A model generated the notes under the pieces. That model had not been told where the DNA came from. It worked only from the letters and a program-made list of their open reading frames with translations, and did no database searches. The position numbers and the translations under genes were made by a program. A stretch of 64,000 nt of DNA from Desulfovibrio sp. (GTDB taxonomy: Bacteria; Desulfobacterota; Desulfovibrionia; Desulfovibrionales; Desulfovibrionaceae): assembly GCA_031272715.1 (NCBI GenBank), contig JAISTH010000071.1, positions 124,001 through 188,000 of the forward strand, read 5' to 3'. Positions 53,412 through 62,654 of the stretch are shown here, piece by piece. The number at the start of each line of letters is the position of its first letter. Position 1 is the stretch's first letter.

Positions 53412-54422
53412 ATGCGGACATGCTATGGTCGAGTGCTGGAGAACCTGGACGCCGGCAGGGAGTCCTTCGTCGTCGCCAGATGCGGCCCCGGAGGCGTCGT
53501 GCGGGAACTCGCCGAGGCGGGGGATCCCGACGATCCGCCGGAGGGGACGCGCATCGCCTTCACGCGGACGGAGGACGGGGCGATCCTGCGGGAACGGGTG
53601 ACGCCCCGGGAAAGGCTCGTCATCCTCGGGGCCGGGCACATCGCCGTCCCCCTCGCCCGGATAGGGGCGATGCTGCAATTCGACGTGACAGTCTTCGACG
53701 ACAGGCCGTCCTTCGCGAACGACGCCCGATTTCCCGACGCCACCGTCGTGTGCGATTTCTTCGACGTCCTGAAGGAGCGCCTGCCGATACGGGCCGCCGA
53801 CTACGTGGCCGTCGTGACCCGGGGCCATCGCCACGACCAGGAATGCCTGCGGCAGATACTGCAGGGCGTCGCCCCTCGCTACCTCGGCATGATCGGCTCG
53901 AAGCGGCGTTCGGGGTTCGTGATCGAGCAGCTCGCCGAGGAGGGCTTCCCGAAGGCCACGCTGGATCGGGTGCATGCGCCCATCGGCCTCGATATCGGAG
54001 CCCAGTCCCCCGAGGAGATCGCGCTGGCCATCCTGGCCCAGATGGTCCAGACGCGCCATGCCGACCGCCCCAGAACCATGCTGCGCCAGGAACCCTCGGT
54101 GGACCGGGAGGTGCTGGAATGGCTGGCCGCCCATGGGGACGTCCCGCTGGTCATCGCCACGGTCGTCTCCACCAAGGGGTCCACCCCCAGGATGGCCGGG
54201 GCCTGCATGTTGGTGCTGGAGGACGGACGCACGATAGGGAGCATCGGCGGCGGTTGCGCCGAAGGGGACGTGCTGCGGGAGGCGCGCCGTCTGCTGCGCG
54301 TGGGCGGCCATGCGGTGCAGACCATCGATCTGACGGGCTCTGCGGAGGACGAGGGCATGGTCTGCGGAGGGGAGATGACGGTGTTGGCGGAGGCGCACAA
54401 CGTTGCGGCCCCGGGCCGTTGA
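53412..54422 (+). CDS. XdhC/CoxI-family molybdoenzyme maturation protein
   Basis: A 336-residue member of the XdhC family, which binds, sulfurates or hands over molybdenum cofactor to xanthine dehydrogenase or aldehyde oxidoreductases. The Rossmann domain (RLVILGAGHIAVPLARIG near residues 72-89, YLGMIGSKRR near 160) comes first. The CoxI-type domain (VVSTKGSTPRMAGACMLV near 254, GSIGGGCAEGDVLREA near 276) comes second. That order is reversed relative to the common XdhC. The final segment contains CGGEMTVLAEA. No molybdoenzyme gene is adjacent, but a MocA-like gene lies 9 kb away. Confidence 0.9.
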   Translation: MRTCYGRVLENLDAGRESFVVARCGPGGVVRELAEAGDPDDPPEGTRIAFTRTEDGAILRERVTPRERLVILGAGHIAVPLARIGAMLQFDVTVFDDRPSFANDARFPDATVVCDFFDVLKERLPIRAADYVAVVTRGHRHDQECLRQILQGVAPRYLGMIGSKRRSGFVIEQLAEEGFPKATLDRVHAPIGLDIGAQSPEEIALAILAQMVQTRHADRPRTMLRQEPSVDREVLEWLAAHGDVPLVIATVVSTKGSTPRMAGACMLVLEDGRTIGSIGGGCAEGDVLREARRLLRVGGHAVQTIDLTGSAEDEGMVCGGEMTVLAEAHNVAAPGR

Positions 54423-54458
54423 AGCCGCGGGGCCGCATGATGCGTCGGCCGCATCGGG

Positions 54459-57400
54459 TCATTTTTTGGCGCTTTTCTTCCTGCTCCCGGATTTTTCCTT
54501 GACGGCGGGCTTGGCGACGGATTTCGCCTCGTCGTCAGCCTTCGTCCCGGCGGCGGACTTCGGCGTTTCGGCGCCGGAGGCCGTCTTCGGTTCCGCCTTT
54601 TTGGACTTTCCGCCCGGTCCCGCCTCATCCCCGGTCTTCCCGGCGGCCGTGGAGACATACTTGTCGCCGGCCTCGTCCATGCAGCGCTGCAGGCACGGCT
54701 CAAGGAACAGCCCCTTCTGCCCCCGGACGAGAACCCCCAGATGGACCAGCGTGTCCAGCAGCGTGAATATCCGCTCCCTGGGCTCCGTGGTGGGCTGCAC
54801 GAGCTCCCAGTACTCCTCGGCCGTCAGCGGATCGCCGTAGGACGTCACGGTCTCGATGATCTTCGCGACCTGAGGGTCCTCGGGGCAGGCGTATCCCGGC
54901 TCGGCCAGGTCGGGGAGGGGCCTCTTTTCCAGAACGGCCATGACGCGCCCGTCCCAGCCGCCGGTGTTGCGGAGCGTCTCCTCCACGGGCTGGAGCGGCA
55001 CCGTGTTGGTCTGGTTGTACCAACCCTCCAGTCCCGCCCGGTTCCACCGGTGGAGGAAGAGCACGTGGGTCGCGGCGCTGTTGAGAATGTCCGCGACGTC
55101 GGATCTGCCCGTCAGCGACAGGTAGGTGTCCGCATCCAGCAGATACGCGACCTTGACGACCTTCTGCTCGGTGTGGAGACGGCCGAGCCAGACGTGGGTC
55201 TCCCGAAGCGCCCCGACGATGTCGCCCGTCGATTCGCCGTCGAGCCACAGCAGCAATCCGCCCTTCTTGTGTTCCTGGTTGCGGATCCCGAGGCAGCTCG
55301 CCAGTTCCTGGACGGTCATGTCCCCTTTGCCGGAGAGGCCGACGATGCGCTCGACCTTGATCTCCATGTCGTTTTCGCCGGCCTTGCTCATGCCTATGTG
55401 CTTCAGCGTGTCCGGAACGCGCCCCAGTCCGAGCGCCTTGGATCCCACGATGAGGATGAGGCCGTTCTGCCTGGACTGGAGGGCGTTGTACTGGGTGACG
55501 ACCAGAGGGTCGGGGCGGCCGTCGGCCAGCACCGTGCGCATGTCCTCGGCGTGTCCCTGGGGGGTGTAGGGCCTGTCCCGGAACTGCCCCAACTTGTTCA
55601 GTATGTTCTCCTCGCCGCCCAGCAGGTGGATGATGTTCGGCGTGCGCAGCCGGTACATGCTCCCCACGGGGGAGAGCATCCCCAGCCCCACCATCTCTTC
55701 GAGAAGGCTCTCCACGGTGGTGAGTTCCGCGTCCTGGAACGCCTCGGGCCAGTTCTCCCGCAACTCGTCCAGCAGATCCATGACGCGTATGCCGGAGCCC
55801 GCCTGCGCGCCGCCTTCCGCAAGTTCCCACATGGCCAGCGTGTAGCCGATGACCGTGTAGCGCAGGTCGAGATCCAGGGTCCACTCGAAACGCTGCCGTA
55901 TGTTGGCCTGCAGCGTGGGCTTCCTGTAGACCTGGACGATGGTGTCCTTGTCGATGGCCACGGGCAGCGTGGCGGCCGTCTCCACCTTCGTGCCGACGGT
56001 CCGCACCAGTTCCTCGCAGAAGAGCTGGACGAGGCTCGGGTGGTAGTTCGTGTAGGCCAGGACCTTGTTCACCAGCGTCGCCTCGTTGAAATGGAGCCCG
56101 AGGGTCTCCATGGGGCACCGCACGAGATCCGACGCGGCCCCGGGCTGCAGCGGACCGATGCACAGAGGGATGCCGAAGTGGGGGAGAGGCGAGTTGGGGA
56201 TGCGGCTGTAGCGCTGCACCGAGTGCAGGCCGGTAAGCACGATCTTGAACCGGCGCTGGGTCTGGGTCATCAGGTCCCGGAAGACGGTCAGGTCCGGGAA
56301 TCCGGACTTCGCCCGCGGGCTCACGTTGTTCGCGTCATGCTCGATGATGTCGTCGCATTCGTCGAAGAGCATCAGGATCCGCCGTGAGGCGTCCCCGTCC
56401 AGATAGTCCTTGATGTTGTCGGAGAAGGTCTTGACGGTTGTCTGGCGCTTCACGATCCCCTCGGCGATCGCCAGGCGCAGGGCGGTTTCCACGAGGGAGG
56501 TGTCGGACTGCTGCATGCTGTGGAGCAGCACGCGGTTCCCCTGGCTCTCGTTGTCGAAGCGTTCCTTGACCTGGAGCAGCAGGGCGGACTTGCCCAGCTG
56601 GCGCCCGCCGTAGACGATGCACGGGCCGTAGGGATCCCACAGCGCCTCGATGTCCTGCTGGCGTCCGAAGAACATCTCCCGGGGCACGGCGCCCCCGGCG
56701 TTCGGCGTGTAGGGGTTGCTGGGAGACCCCGCCAGGGCGACGGCGAAGAATTTCTCCGTGCGCTCGGCATCGGGCTGGCGGCTGAGCCAGAAGAAGAGGT
56801 TGCTGTCCACGATCACGGGCAGGTAGCCTTGGCGGCGTCCCTGCTGCACCAGCTGCATGCGGTGGTCGTGGGTGAGGGAGCCGAACCACAGCACGGTGAT
56901 GGGCTGGTTCTTGCTGATGCCCTTGGTCTTGTCGGTGAAGAGGGTGTTCAGCAGGTTCCTGAGATATTCCGGGGAGGTGGGGCGCCCCAGGACGACGATA
57001 TGCCGCCGTCCCGCTCCGCTCCCCCACTGGGGCAGCGGGGCCTCGACGGTCATGTCGACGGTGAGGACCTGCCAGAGGGAGGGGCGCCCTTCGGCGTACA
57101 CCTCCCTGAGAGCGGCCTTCTGCTCCAGGGAGAAGCCCAGCCACTGCAGCAGTTCCGTGATCCGGGCGACGTTCACCCCATCGGAGAGATTGATGGGCTG
57201 CGGCCGGGACAGGAGGAAGGACTTCCAGGCCGACACGGCGCCGCCGGGAACGACGGTCTGGGACTCGGCGATGGGGCCCTGCCGCAACGCCTTGTAATAG
57301 TCGGCGGCCGCGGAGGACGTGGTGCGCATCGGGGTGAGGTGGAGGGTGGTGCCCTTGCGCAGGGAGTCGTAAGCCTGCGTGATGGCGTCGTGGGTGGCCC

Positions 57401-60251
57401 CGTACTCCCTGGACTCCAGCATGCGTCCGATCTGGGCCGCATTCTCGGGGGAGATTTTCGGCGCGAGTTCGTCCAGCCGCTTGCGCAGTTCCTCCTTCTT
57501 TCCGGTCTCCTCCTCTTCGAGCCTTCGCCGCACGGTCTTCAGTCCGGCGGTGGCCTGGGCCACGTCCATGAGGCGGTCGAGGTGGAGCCTGACGATGTCG
57601 TTGACGTCCCGGTTCAGGTCGCTCTCCCGGCTCTCCAGAATGACCCCTCGCAGGTAGGCGTCCCCGATTGCGTTGGTGATCGTCTCCTGCAGTTCGTTGA
57701 ACTGGTCCGACCACTTCCGCCGCTGGGATTCCAGACTCTCGCCGATCTCGGGCGTCTTGCGCAGGGGGAAGGCTCTGAGGAAGCTCTCCACCGGGGTGAA
57801 GTCCCCCTGCTTCATGTGGCCGATCAGCTGGTCGTCAAGGATGTTCCGGACCGAGGTGTCGGTGCGGTTCGCCGCGCTGCGGCCGATGAAATCCAGCATC
57901 TCCCCCTCGTCGACCCTGAAGCCGTCCGGGCCGAAGGTCGCGCGACCGAGGAACAGGGGCCACAGGGCGAGTTCCTCCAGCGGGTCTATGGGGGACTGGC
58001 TGGCCGTGCTCTTGCCGAAGCGGGACCGGAGTTCCTCGAGGCGATCCCGAAGGAAGCCGTTGAAGGGGGAGTCGGGGATGTCGTCGGGCCGGGCGGCCTC
58101 GGCGATTTCGTTCAACTGCCTGTGGGAGAAGTCGTCCGTGCGCTGTTTGGTGCCCTGGGTGCGAATCTGCTCCCATTCCCGCATGAGTTCCTGCGCCGCG
58201 GTCGCCTCCCGTATGATGGCGTCGAGGGCCTTGAAGTCGATGCGCTTGAAGGTGGCGGAGGGCTTGTTGATGCGCTTGTCCATCTCGTTCACGACATCGC
58301 TGACGAAGTCCTTGTTGTCCCAGGACTGCTGCAGCGCTTCGGGCAGCAGGGTGAAGTCGTCCTTCAGGCAGGCGTCCAGCACCTTGCCGATGTCGCCGCG
58401 AGTCGAGAACAGCTCCTTGAGGACCACCGTGGCCCGCTGGAAGCTGGTCTTCTTGTACTGGGCGGTCTCGAGGATCTCCCGCGTGCGGCGTTGCAGGTCC
58501 TCCAGGCGCTGCCGGCGCTGGGAGAGCATGCTCAGGTCCATGAACACGCCGTCGTCCAGAGGGACGCCCTTGGTGGCGAAGTCCCCCAGGCGGTCCAGAA
58601 GCTGGCCGCAGCGATAGGGGTCGAGGGTTTCATGGAGATTGTCGAGCAGAAACTTGTGGGTGGAGGAGGGCATCATGAGCACGGGGCGGACGAGGCTCGC
58701 GGCCAGCAGCATCGCGCCGCTCTCGTCCAGGGTGTCCACGGCCGAGTAGACTTCGTCGCTCTCGACGATCGCCTTGATCCGCATCTGGGACGCGTGGAAT
58801 CCGGGCTGCAGGCGGGTGCCCAGATAGAGGAGTTCGGCGAGCCACAGCGGGACGAAGGGTTCGGCGGCGCATTTCATGAGCCAGTAGAGTTCGCAGGTGC
58901 GGCGTTCGCTGAGCAGGTTGCGGGCGGATTTCTCGACCCGGGACATGGGCTTCGTGATGATGGGGGACGGGGTCGGCACGGGCGGTGCCTCCCTGACGTC
59001 GTCCTCCGGCGGGACATGGACGGGGGTGGGGGCCTGCTTCGTTTCCGGCGTCGGGGCGGCCGGTCTTGCGGTCTGGTCGGGAGCCTTTGTCGCGGCGGCG
59101 GGGGTGGGAGTCTCGACGGGTTTGACTGATGACTGTCTGACGACGACGCCCTCGCCCAGAACAAGCTTGCGGTCGCCGTTCTTGAGACTCCGGATCAGAT
59201 TGTTAGAGTAGTCATCGATCAGTTCCTCCTCGTCCTCGGTCAGCGTGCGCTCGCCTCTAAGGATCGGGAGGATTATCGTCGCGATGGGGGTCCTGCGTAT
59301 CGGTGGGTCGCCGGCACGTGATGCGTTGATCGTCTCGATAAGGGACTCGAGATCACGATCCTTAAAGGGAGGATCGACATTGTTGGTGAGGGCATCGCAA
59401 AGTGCGTCGAGATTCTCGAGTAAATCTGTCGGTCGTTTAGCAAGTTGCGAAAGGAGATTCTCTATGAATACATCACCTTCTTCTACGATGTAAGAGAGAT
59501 AGTCATACATATCGTAGGAAGTGAGTTCGTCTGAAACTTCGACTCCTGTGGTATCTTTGAGCGTTAGTAGTGGCTTCCGAAATGGTTTGATTTCAGATAT
59601 TATCGCCGTGTCAAACTGCTCGAAAACCTTAAGTCTATTGCGTGTTTGTACGATTAACTCTATGTCAGGGTTTAGCACAAAGTCTTTCAAGATCTCGTCA
59701 AGGACTACGCGAAACCTGTCAGGGTAGTCGGTCAACTGCCGACGCAATTCCTCCATCGGCGCGATACCATACATGATGGTATCGAAATTTTCTTTGTAGA
59801 CACTGTTGACTTTGTCGGAAGTCGTAGTCTCTTTGATGCAGTCGATGAGTTCAATGTCAGACGGGTAGAATTCATCGGGTATCTTAAGCATCTTCCCGAT
59901 GGAGTGAAAGAACAGAAGATTCTCTAGTGAGAATTTGATTTTTCGGAAATTTGGGCAATCATTGAGAAAGTATTTATACCATCTGTAAAACCAATCCTTG
60001 AATATCTGCAACCATAGGAGGTCGCTGTCAACATTATTTTTGAAAGACTTGCGTATTTCTTGAATAAATGTTTCAGGTGTCGCTTTGTAATAAAATTTTA
60101 ACTCTTGAGATAATTTATTTTTATCGAAACGACCTTTCCATATGGTATGGACGTTTTTGATAATGATATTATTGATCTTGTCCGTGTCGCATAGATGAAA
60201 AAAAACTTCATTGCTGATGGGGCTTGTTTCGAAATCCATTTCTTGGATCAT
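54459..60251 (-). CDS. Giant STAND/AAA-type NTPase with paralogous N-terminal domain (1930 residues)
   Basis: Not a recognised named family. Residues 1 to about 360 form an AT-rich-encoded helical domain homologous to the N-terminus of the upstream 618-residue protein. Shared landmarks are SNEVF/SDEVF at the start and IILPILRGERTLTEDEEELI near 335. A Pro/Ala/Thr linker follows (about 370-445), then a long helical region (about 450-1100). The NTPase module follows. It has a lead-in MFFGRQQDIEALWDP, Walker A VYGGRQLGKSALLLQV near residue 1215, Walker B ILMLFDECDDII near 1290, and a winged-helix-like part to about 1500. The rest (about 1500-1870) is unrecognised. The tail (about 1875-1930) is Lys/Ala-rich and basic, like a histone H1 tail. 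Start ATG 60251 has GGAG 7 bases upstream. A large sensor/effector ATPase is likely; substrate unknown. Confidence 0.8.
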   Translation of the reverse strand: MIQEMDFETSPISNEVFFHLCDTDKINNIIIKNVHTIWKGRFDKNKLSQELKFYYKATPETFIQEIRKSFKNNVDSDLLWLQIFKDWFYRWYKYFLNDCPNFRKIKFSLENLLFFHSIGKMLKIPDEFYPSDIELIDCIKETTTSDKVNSVYKENFDTIMYGIAPMEELRRQLTDYPDRFRVVLDEILKDFVLNPDIELIVQTRNRLKVFEQFDTAIISEIKPFRKPLLTLKDTTGVEVSDELTSYDMYDYLSYIVEEGDVFIENLLSQLAKRPTDLLENLDALCDALTNNVDPPFKDRDLESLIETINASRAGDPPIRRTPIATIILPILRGERTLTEDEEELIDDYSNNLIRSLKNGDRKLVLGEGVVVRQSSVKPVETPTPAAATKAPDQTARPAAPTPETKQAPTPVHVPPEDDVREAPPVPTPSPIITKPMSRVEKSARNLLSERRTCELYWLMKCAAEPFVPLWLAELLYLGTRLQPGFHASQMRIKAIVESDEVYSAVDTLDESGAMLLAASLVRPVLMMPSSTHKFLLDNLHETLDPYRCGQLLDRLGDFATKGVPLDDGVFMDLSMLSQRRQRLEDLQRRTREILETAQYKKTSFQRATVVLKELFSTRGDIGKVLDACLKDDFTLLPEALQQSWDNKDFVSDVVNEMDKRINKPSATFKRIDFKALDAIIREATAAQELMREWEQIRTQGTKQRTDDFSHRQLNEIAEAARPDDIPDSPFNGFLRDRLEELRSRFGKSTASQSPIDPLEELALWPLFLGRATFGPDGFRVDEGEMLDFIGRSAANRTDTSVRNILDDQLIGHMKQGDFTPVESFLRAFPLRKTPEIGESLESQRRKWSDQFNELQETITNAIGDAYLRGVILESRESDLNRDVNDIVRLHLDRLMDVAQATAGLKTVRRRLEEEETGKKEELRKRLDELAPKISPENAAQIGRMLESREYGATHDAITQAYDSLRKGTTLHLTPMRTTSSAAADYYKALRQGPIAESQTVVPGGAVSAWKSFLLSRPQPINLSDGVNVARITELLQWLGFSLEQKAALREVYAEGRPSLWQVLTVDMTVEAPLPQWGSGAGRRHIVVLGRPTSPEYLRNLLNTLFTDKTKGISKNQPITVLWFGSLTHDHRMQLVQQGRRQGYLPVIVDSNLFFWLSRQPDAERTEKFFAVALAGSPSNPYTPNAGGAVPREMFFGRQQDIEALWDPYGPCIVYGGRQLGKSALLLQVKERFDNESQGNRVLLHSMQQSDTSLVETALRLAIAEGIVKRQTTVKTFSDNIKDYLDGDASRRILMLFDECDDIIEHDANNVSPRAKSGFPDLTVFRDLMTQTQRRFKIVLTGLHSVQRYSRIPNSPLPHFGIPLCIGPLQPGAASDLVRCPMETLGLHFNEATLVNKVLAYTNYHPSLVQLFCEELVRTVGTKVETAATLPVAIDKDTIVQVYRKPTLQANIRQRFEWTLDLDLRYTVIGYTLAMWELAEGGAQAGSGIRVMDLLDELRENWPEAFQDAELTTVESLLEEMVGLGMLSPVGSMYRLRTPNIIHLLGGEENILNKLGQFRDRPYTPQGHAEDMRTVLADGRPDPLVVTQYNALQSRQNGLILIVGSKALGLGRVPDTLKHIGMSKAGENDMEIKVERIVGLSGKGDMTVQELASCLGIRNQEHKKGGLLLWLDGESTGDIVGALRETHVWLGRLHTEQKVVKVAYLLDADTYLSLTGRSDVADILNSAATHVLFLHRWNRAGLEGWYNQTNTVPLQPVEETLRNTGGWDGRVMAVLEKRPLPDLAEPGYACPEDPQVAKIIETVTSYGDPLTAEEYWELVQPTTEPRERIFTLLDTLVHLGVLVRGQKGLFLEPCLQRCMDEAGDKYVSTAAGKTGDEAGPGGKSKKAEPKTASGAETPKSAAGTKADDEAKSVAKPAVKEKSGSRKKSAKK

Positions 60252-60362
60252 GGTTGGTCTCCGTGATTGGTTGTATCTTTCAGTCGTGTCTGCCATGCCC
60301 AACGATGTCATGATGGGCGAGCGTCATTGGCGCGAGTGGTCGCATTTGGGGGGAGTCGTGCG

Positions 60363-62219
60363 TCAATCGGTGAAGAGCCGCTTGAGGTGGCTGCGGATGT
60401 CGGAGGAGATATCGTTGAGGCTTCTCTGCTCCTTCTTGGGGAGGGGAGTGGGATTGGCGCCGGCCTTGGGGGGCGTGCCGGCCTTGGGGTTCGCGCCGGT
60501 CTTGGGCGCGGTGTCGGCCTTGGGGCTCGCATCGGCCTTGGGGGGCTTGCCGGGCTTGGCCGCTTTGGCGGGTTTGGAGGGCTTGTCGGGCTTCGATGCC
60601 GAGGCGGTCTTGGAGTCCTGGCCGATTCCGGGGGCGACGGTTTTCGGCGTCTGGTCGCCCTTGGGCGCCTGTGCGGCCTTCGGCGCCGTGGCGGTCTTGG
60701 CGACCGTCTCGGCCTTCGGCCCTCCGCTGCCTTCCGGCGTCAGGGCCGGCTTCGGCGCCGTGGCGGTCTTGGCGACCGGTTCGACCTTCGGCGTCTGATC
60801 GGCCTTCGGCGTCTGACCGGCCTTCGGCGTCTGATCGGCCTTGGGTGCCGTGGCGGTCTTGGCGACCGTCTCGCCCTTCGGCGTCTGGTCGGTCTTGGCG
60901 GCCGGTTCTGCCTTCGCCGTCTGGTCGGCCTTGGCGGCCGGCGCGGTCTTGGGCGCCGTGGCGGCCTTCGCCCCTCCGCCGCCCTCCGGCGCCAGGGCCG
61001 GCTTCGGCGCAACGGTTCCCGAGGACTCGCCCTTCCCCGCAGCGACCTTGTCCACGCTCGTCCCCGGGGTCTTCTCTTTGGGCTTTCCCGGGGCCTTCGG
61101 GAGATGCTGGCCCTTTGGGGGATCCGCCAATCCATACGGCGCCGAGAGACTTCTCGCGGCATTCTTGAGACTGCCGAGGAAATTGGTCGAATAGTCCTCA
61201 AGCAGATTCTCATCTTCAGCTGTCAAAGTCTTCTCGCCTTGCAGAATGGGCAGGATGATTTTGACAAGGCATGTATCCGTTAGCCGAATGCGATCCTTCT
61301 CAGCTTTGTCAAGCTCAGCATTGACTGTGGCAAGATCGCCGGACCTGAGGGGTGGGACAATGTTGTTCGCGAAGATGGCCTTCAAAGACTTTACGTCCAG
61401 TGGAATGGCCTTGGGTCGCGAAACGAGAAGTTCCTGAAGGTTATTGTGAAAATTCTCAGCATCCTTATTGAGGGATACCAAGCACTTATCTATATCTTCT
61501 GATAACAAATTATTAGGGACGGGAATACCCGTTACTTCAGCGAAGCGCCTCAACGGCTCCAACGTTCTTACTATTTCGTCAATATATTTAGTTGGTTCTT
61601 CTTCGATGAATTTTTTCAGCCTCCCATGCAGGGTAACCAACTCGCTAACTGTTGCATCTCTATTATATGTTGAGAACGCATAATTGAAGTCAAACTTGAA
61701 TCTATGATAATAGGATTTGTATACTTCAGCCAAATCTCCTGCAGCTTCAATACCCAGCGCCATCAAGTAGTAGTTGTTCTTATATGTTTTTATTATCTTC
61801 TCAGGTGCAACTTTGTCATCTAGGCAATCGCAGACCTCTGCATCAGTTGGATAGTAATCCTCCGAGTAGTCGTTATTCTTTCCGATGATGTGGAAGAGCA
61901 AAACTTCTACCCATGAAGGATTCAAGTAGCTCGCATTTGCATCGTGGTCGTAGATTTGACTTCTTTTCTCTTCGTACCAGTCATCCATTAGCTGTTTTTG
62001 GAGGATCGTATTTTTCTTCAATTCGGTGCGCATGTTCGTACGGAAGATGCTTTTATTCTCCTTGAAGTAAAATCTGTGAAAATAGGTGAGTTCTCCCCTA
62101 TCATGTTCTAGTCTCCATACGGCATGGATGTCTGATATGATCGTGTCGATCTTGTTTGACAGACGCAGCGTCTTGAAGACTTCATCGCTGACCATGCATT
62201 CTTCAGATTCTAGGCTCAT
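60363..62219 (-). CDS. Partner protein sharing the N-terminal domain (618 residues)
   Basis: Residues 1 to about 358 are homologous to the N-terminus of the downstream giant NTPase. Both have SDEVF-type starts, DDWYEEKRSQIYDHD near the middle, and IILPILQGEKTLTAEDENLL near 325, then YSTNFLGSLKN. After that comes a disordered Lys/Ala/Pro/Thr linker of about 235 residues with repeated AKTATAPK and QTPKAD units. A short basic tail (EQRSLNDISSDIRSHLKRLF) closes the protein. There is no enzyme motif, membrane span or signal. It is the first gene of a two-gene operon, 111 bases before the NTPase. GAGG lies 9 bases before the ATG. It is likely a structural or adaptor partner; no known family is recognised. 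Confidence 0.75.
   Translation of the reverse strand: MSLESEECMVSDEVFKTLRLSNKIDTIISDIHAVWRLEHDRGELTYFHRFYFKENKSIFRTNMRTELKKNTILQKQLMDDWYEEKRSQIYDHDANASYLNPSWVEVLLFHIIGKNNDYSEDYYPTDAEVCDCLDDKVAPEKIIKTYKNNYYLMALGIEAAGDLAEVYKSYYHRFKFDFNYAFSTYNRDATVSELVTLHGRLKKFIEEEPTKYIDEIVRTLEPLRRFAEVTGIPVPNNLLSEDIDKCLVSLNKDAENFHNNLQELLVSRPKAIPLDVKSLKAIFANNIVPPLRSGDLATVNAELDKAEKDRIRLTDTCLVKIILPILQGEKTLTAEDENLLEDYSTNFLGSLKNAARSLSAPYGLADPPKGQHLPKAPGKPKEKTPGTSVDKVAAGKGESSGTVAPKPALAPEGGGGAKAATAPKTAPAAKADQTAKAEPAAKTDQTPKGETVAKTATAPKADQTPKAGQTPKADQTPKVEPVAKTATAPKPALTPEGSGGPKAETVAKTATAPKAAQAPKGDQTPKTVAPGIGQDSKTASASKPDKPSKPAKAAKPGKPPKADASPKADTAPKTGANPKAGTPPKAGANPTPLPKKEQRSLNDISSDIRSHLKRLFTD
60640..60965. repeat. Short tandem coding repeats in the linker of the 618-residue protein
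   Basis: Repeated units such as GCCGTGGCGGTCTTGGCGAC (near 60684, 60758 and 60846) and GGCCTTCGGCGTCTG (several near 60787-60840) code the Lys/Ala/Pro/Thr linker. Confidence 0.75.
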
Positions 62220-62654
62220 AGTTAGTTTCCTCGTGTGTTCAAGAGAATGAATATGTTAAGTTTGAAAGGTTAATGGTGATTCAATGGATATTCTGGAGCG
62301 TCCCCGCTACTGGAAAACTGGATTGTTCCGTCAGAAGCGCATCTGTCCGTCTTCCTCAACAATCGCCAACCATTCCCAACGTTCTGTTGTTCAAAGGCCT
62401 TCCTTTGCCGGACCGGAAGAGGGCATCCTCCCCGGGGCGCGGCCTGCGACCCGTCACGATGGCACGACCCGCCACGATGGCAGCGACGAAGGCCCGCTTG
62501 GGGAGCGCACATTCGCCCATGGTCCGTCCATGGATCCCGTTGTGGCTCGCGCGAAAAAGTTCGTATACTCCCGTTTCGTCTTGTGCGCAAGCGCAAAAAC
62601 GTCATGGTCTCGGAAGACGGCCTCGCCCCCGATAGGGAACCCCTCGGCGGCCGT
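62220..62654. other. Intergenic region upstream of the two-gene NTPase locus
   Basis: About 435 bases. The first 60 next to the 618-residue gene are AT-rich and probably hold its promoter, but no clean -35/-10 pair was found. Open frames in the remainder lack ribosome binding sites and family resemblance. Confidence 0.5.

Noticed and set aside
62270-62654. Open frames between the 618-residue gene and the histidine phosphatase
   Set aside because: They overlap one another on both strands, have no ribosome binding site and show low-complexity Arg/Pro composition.
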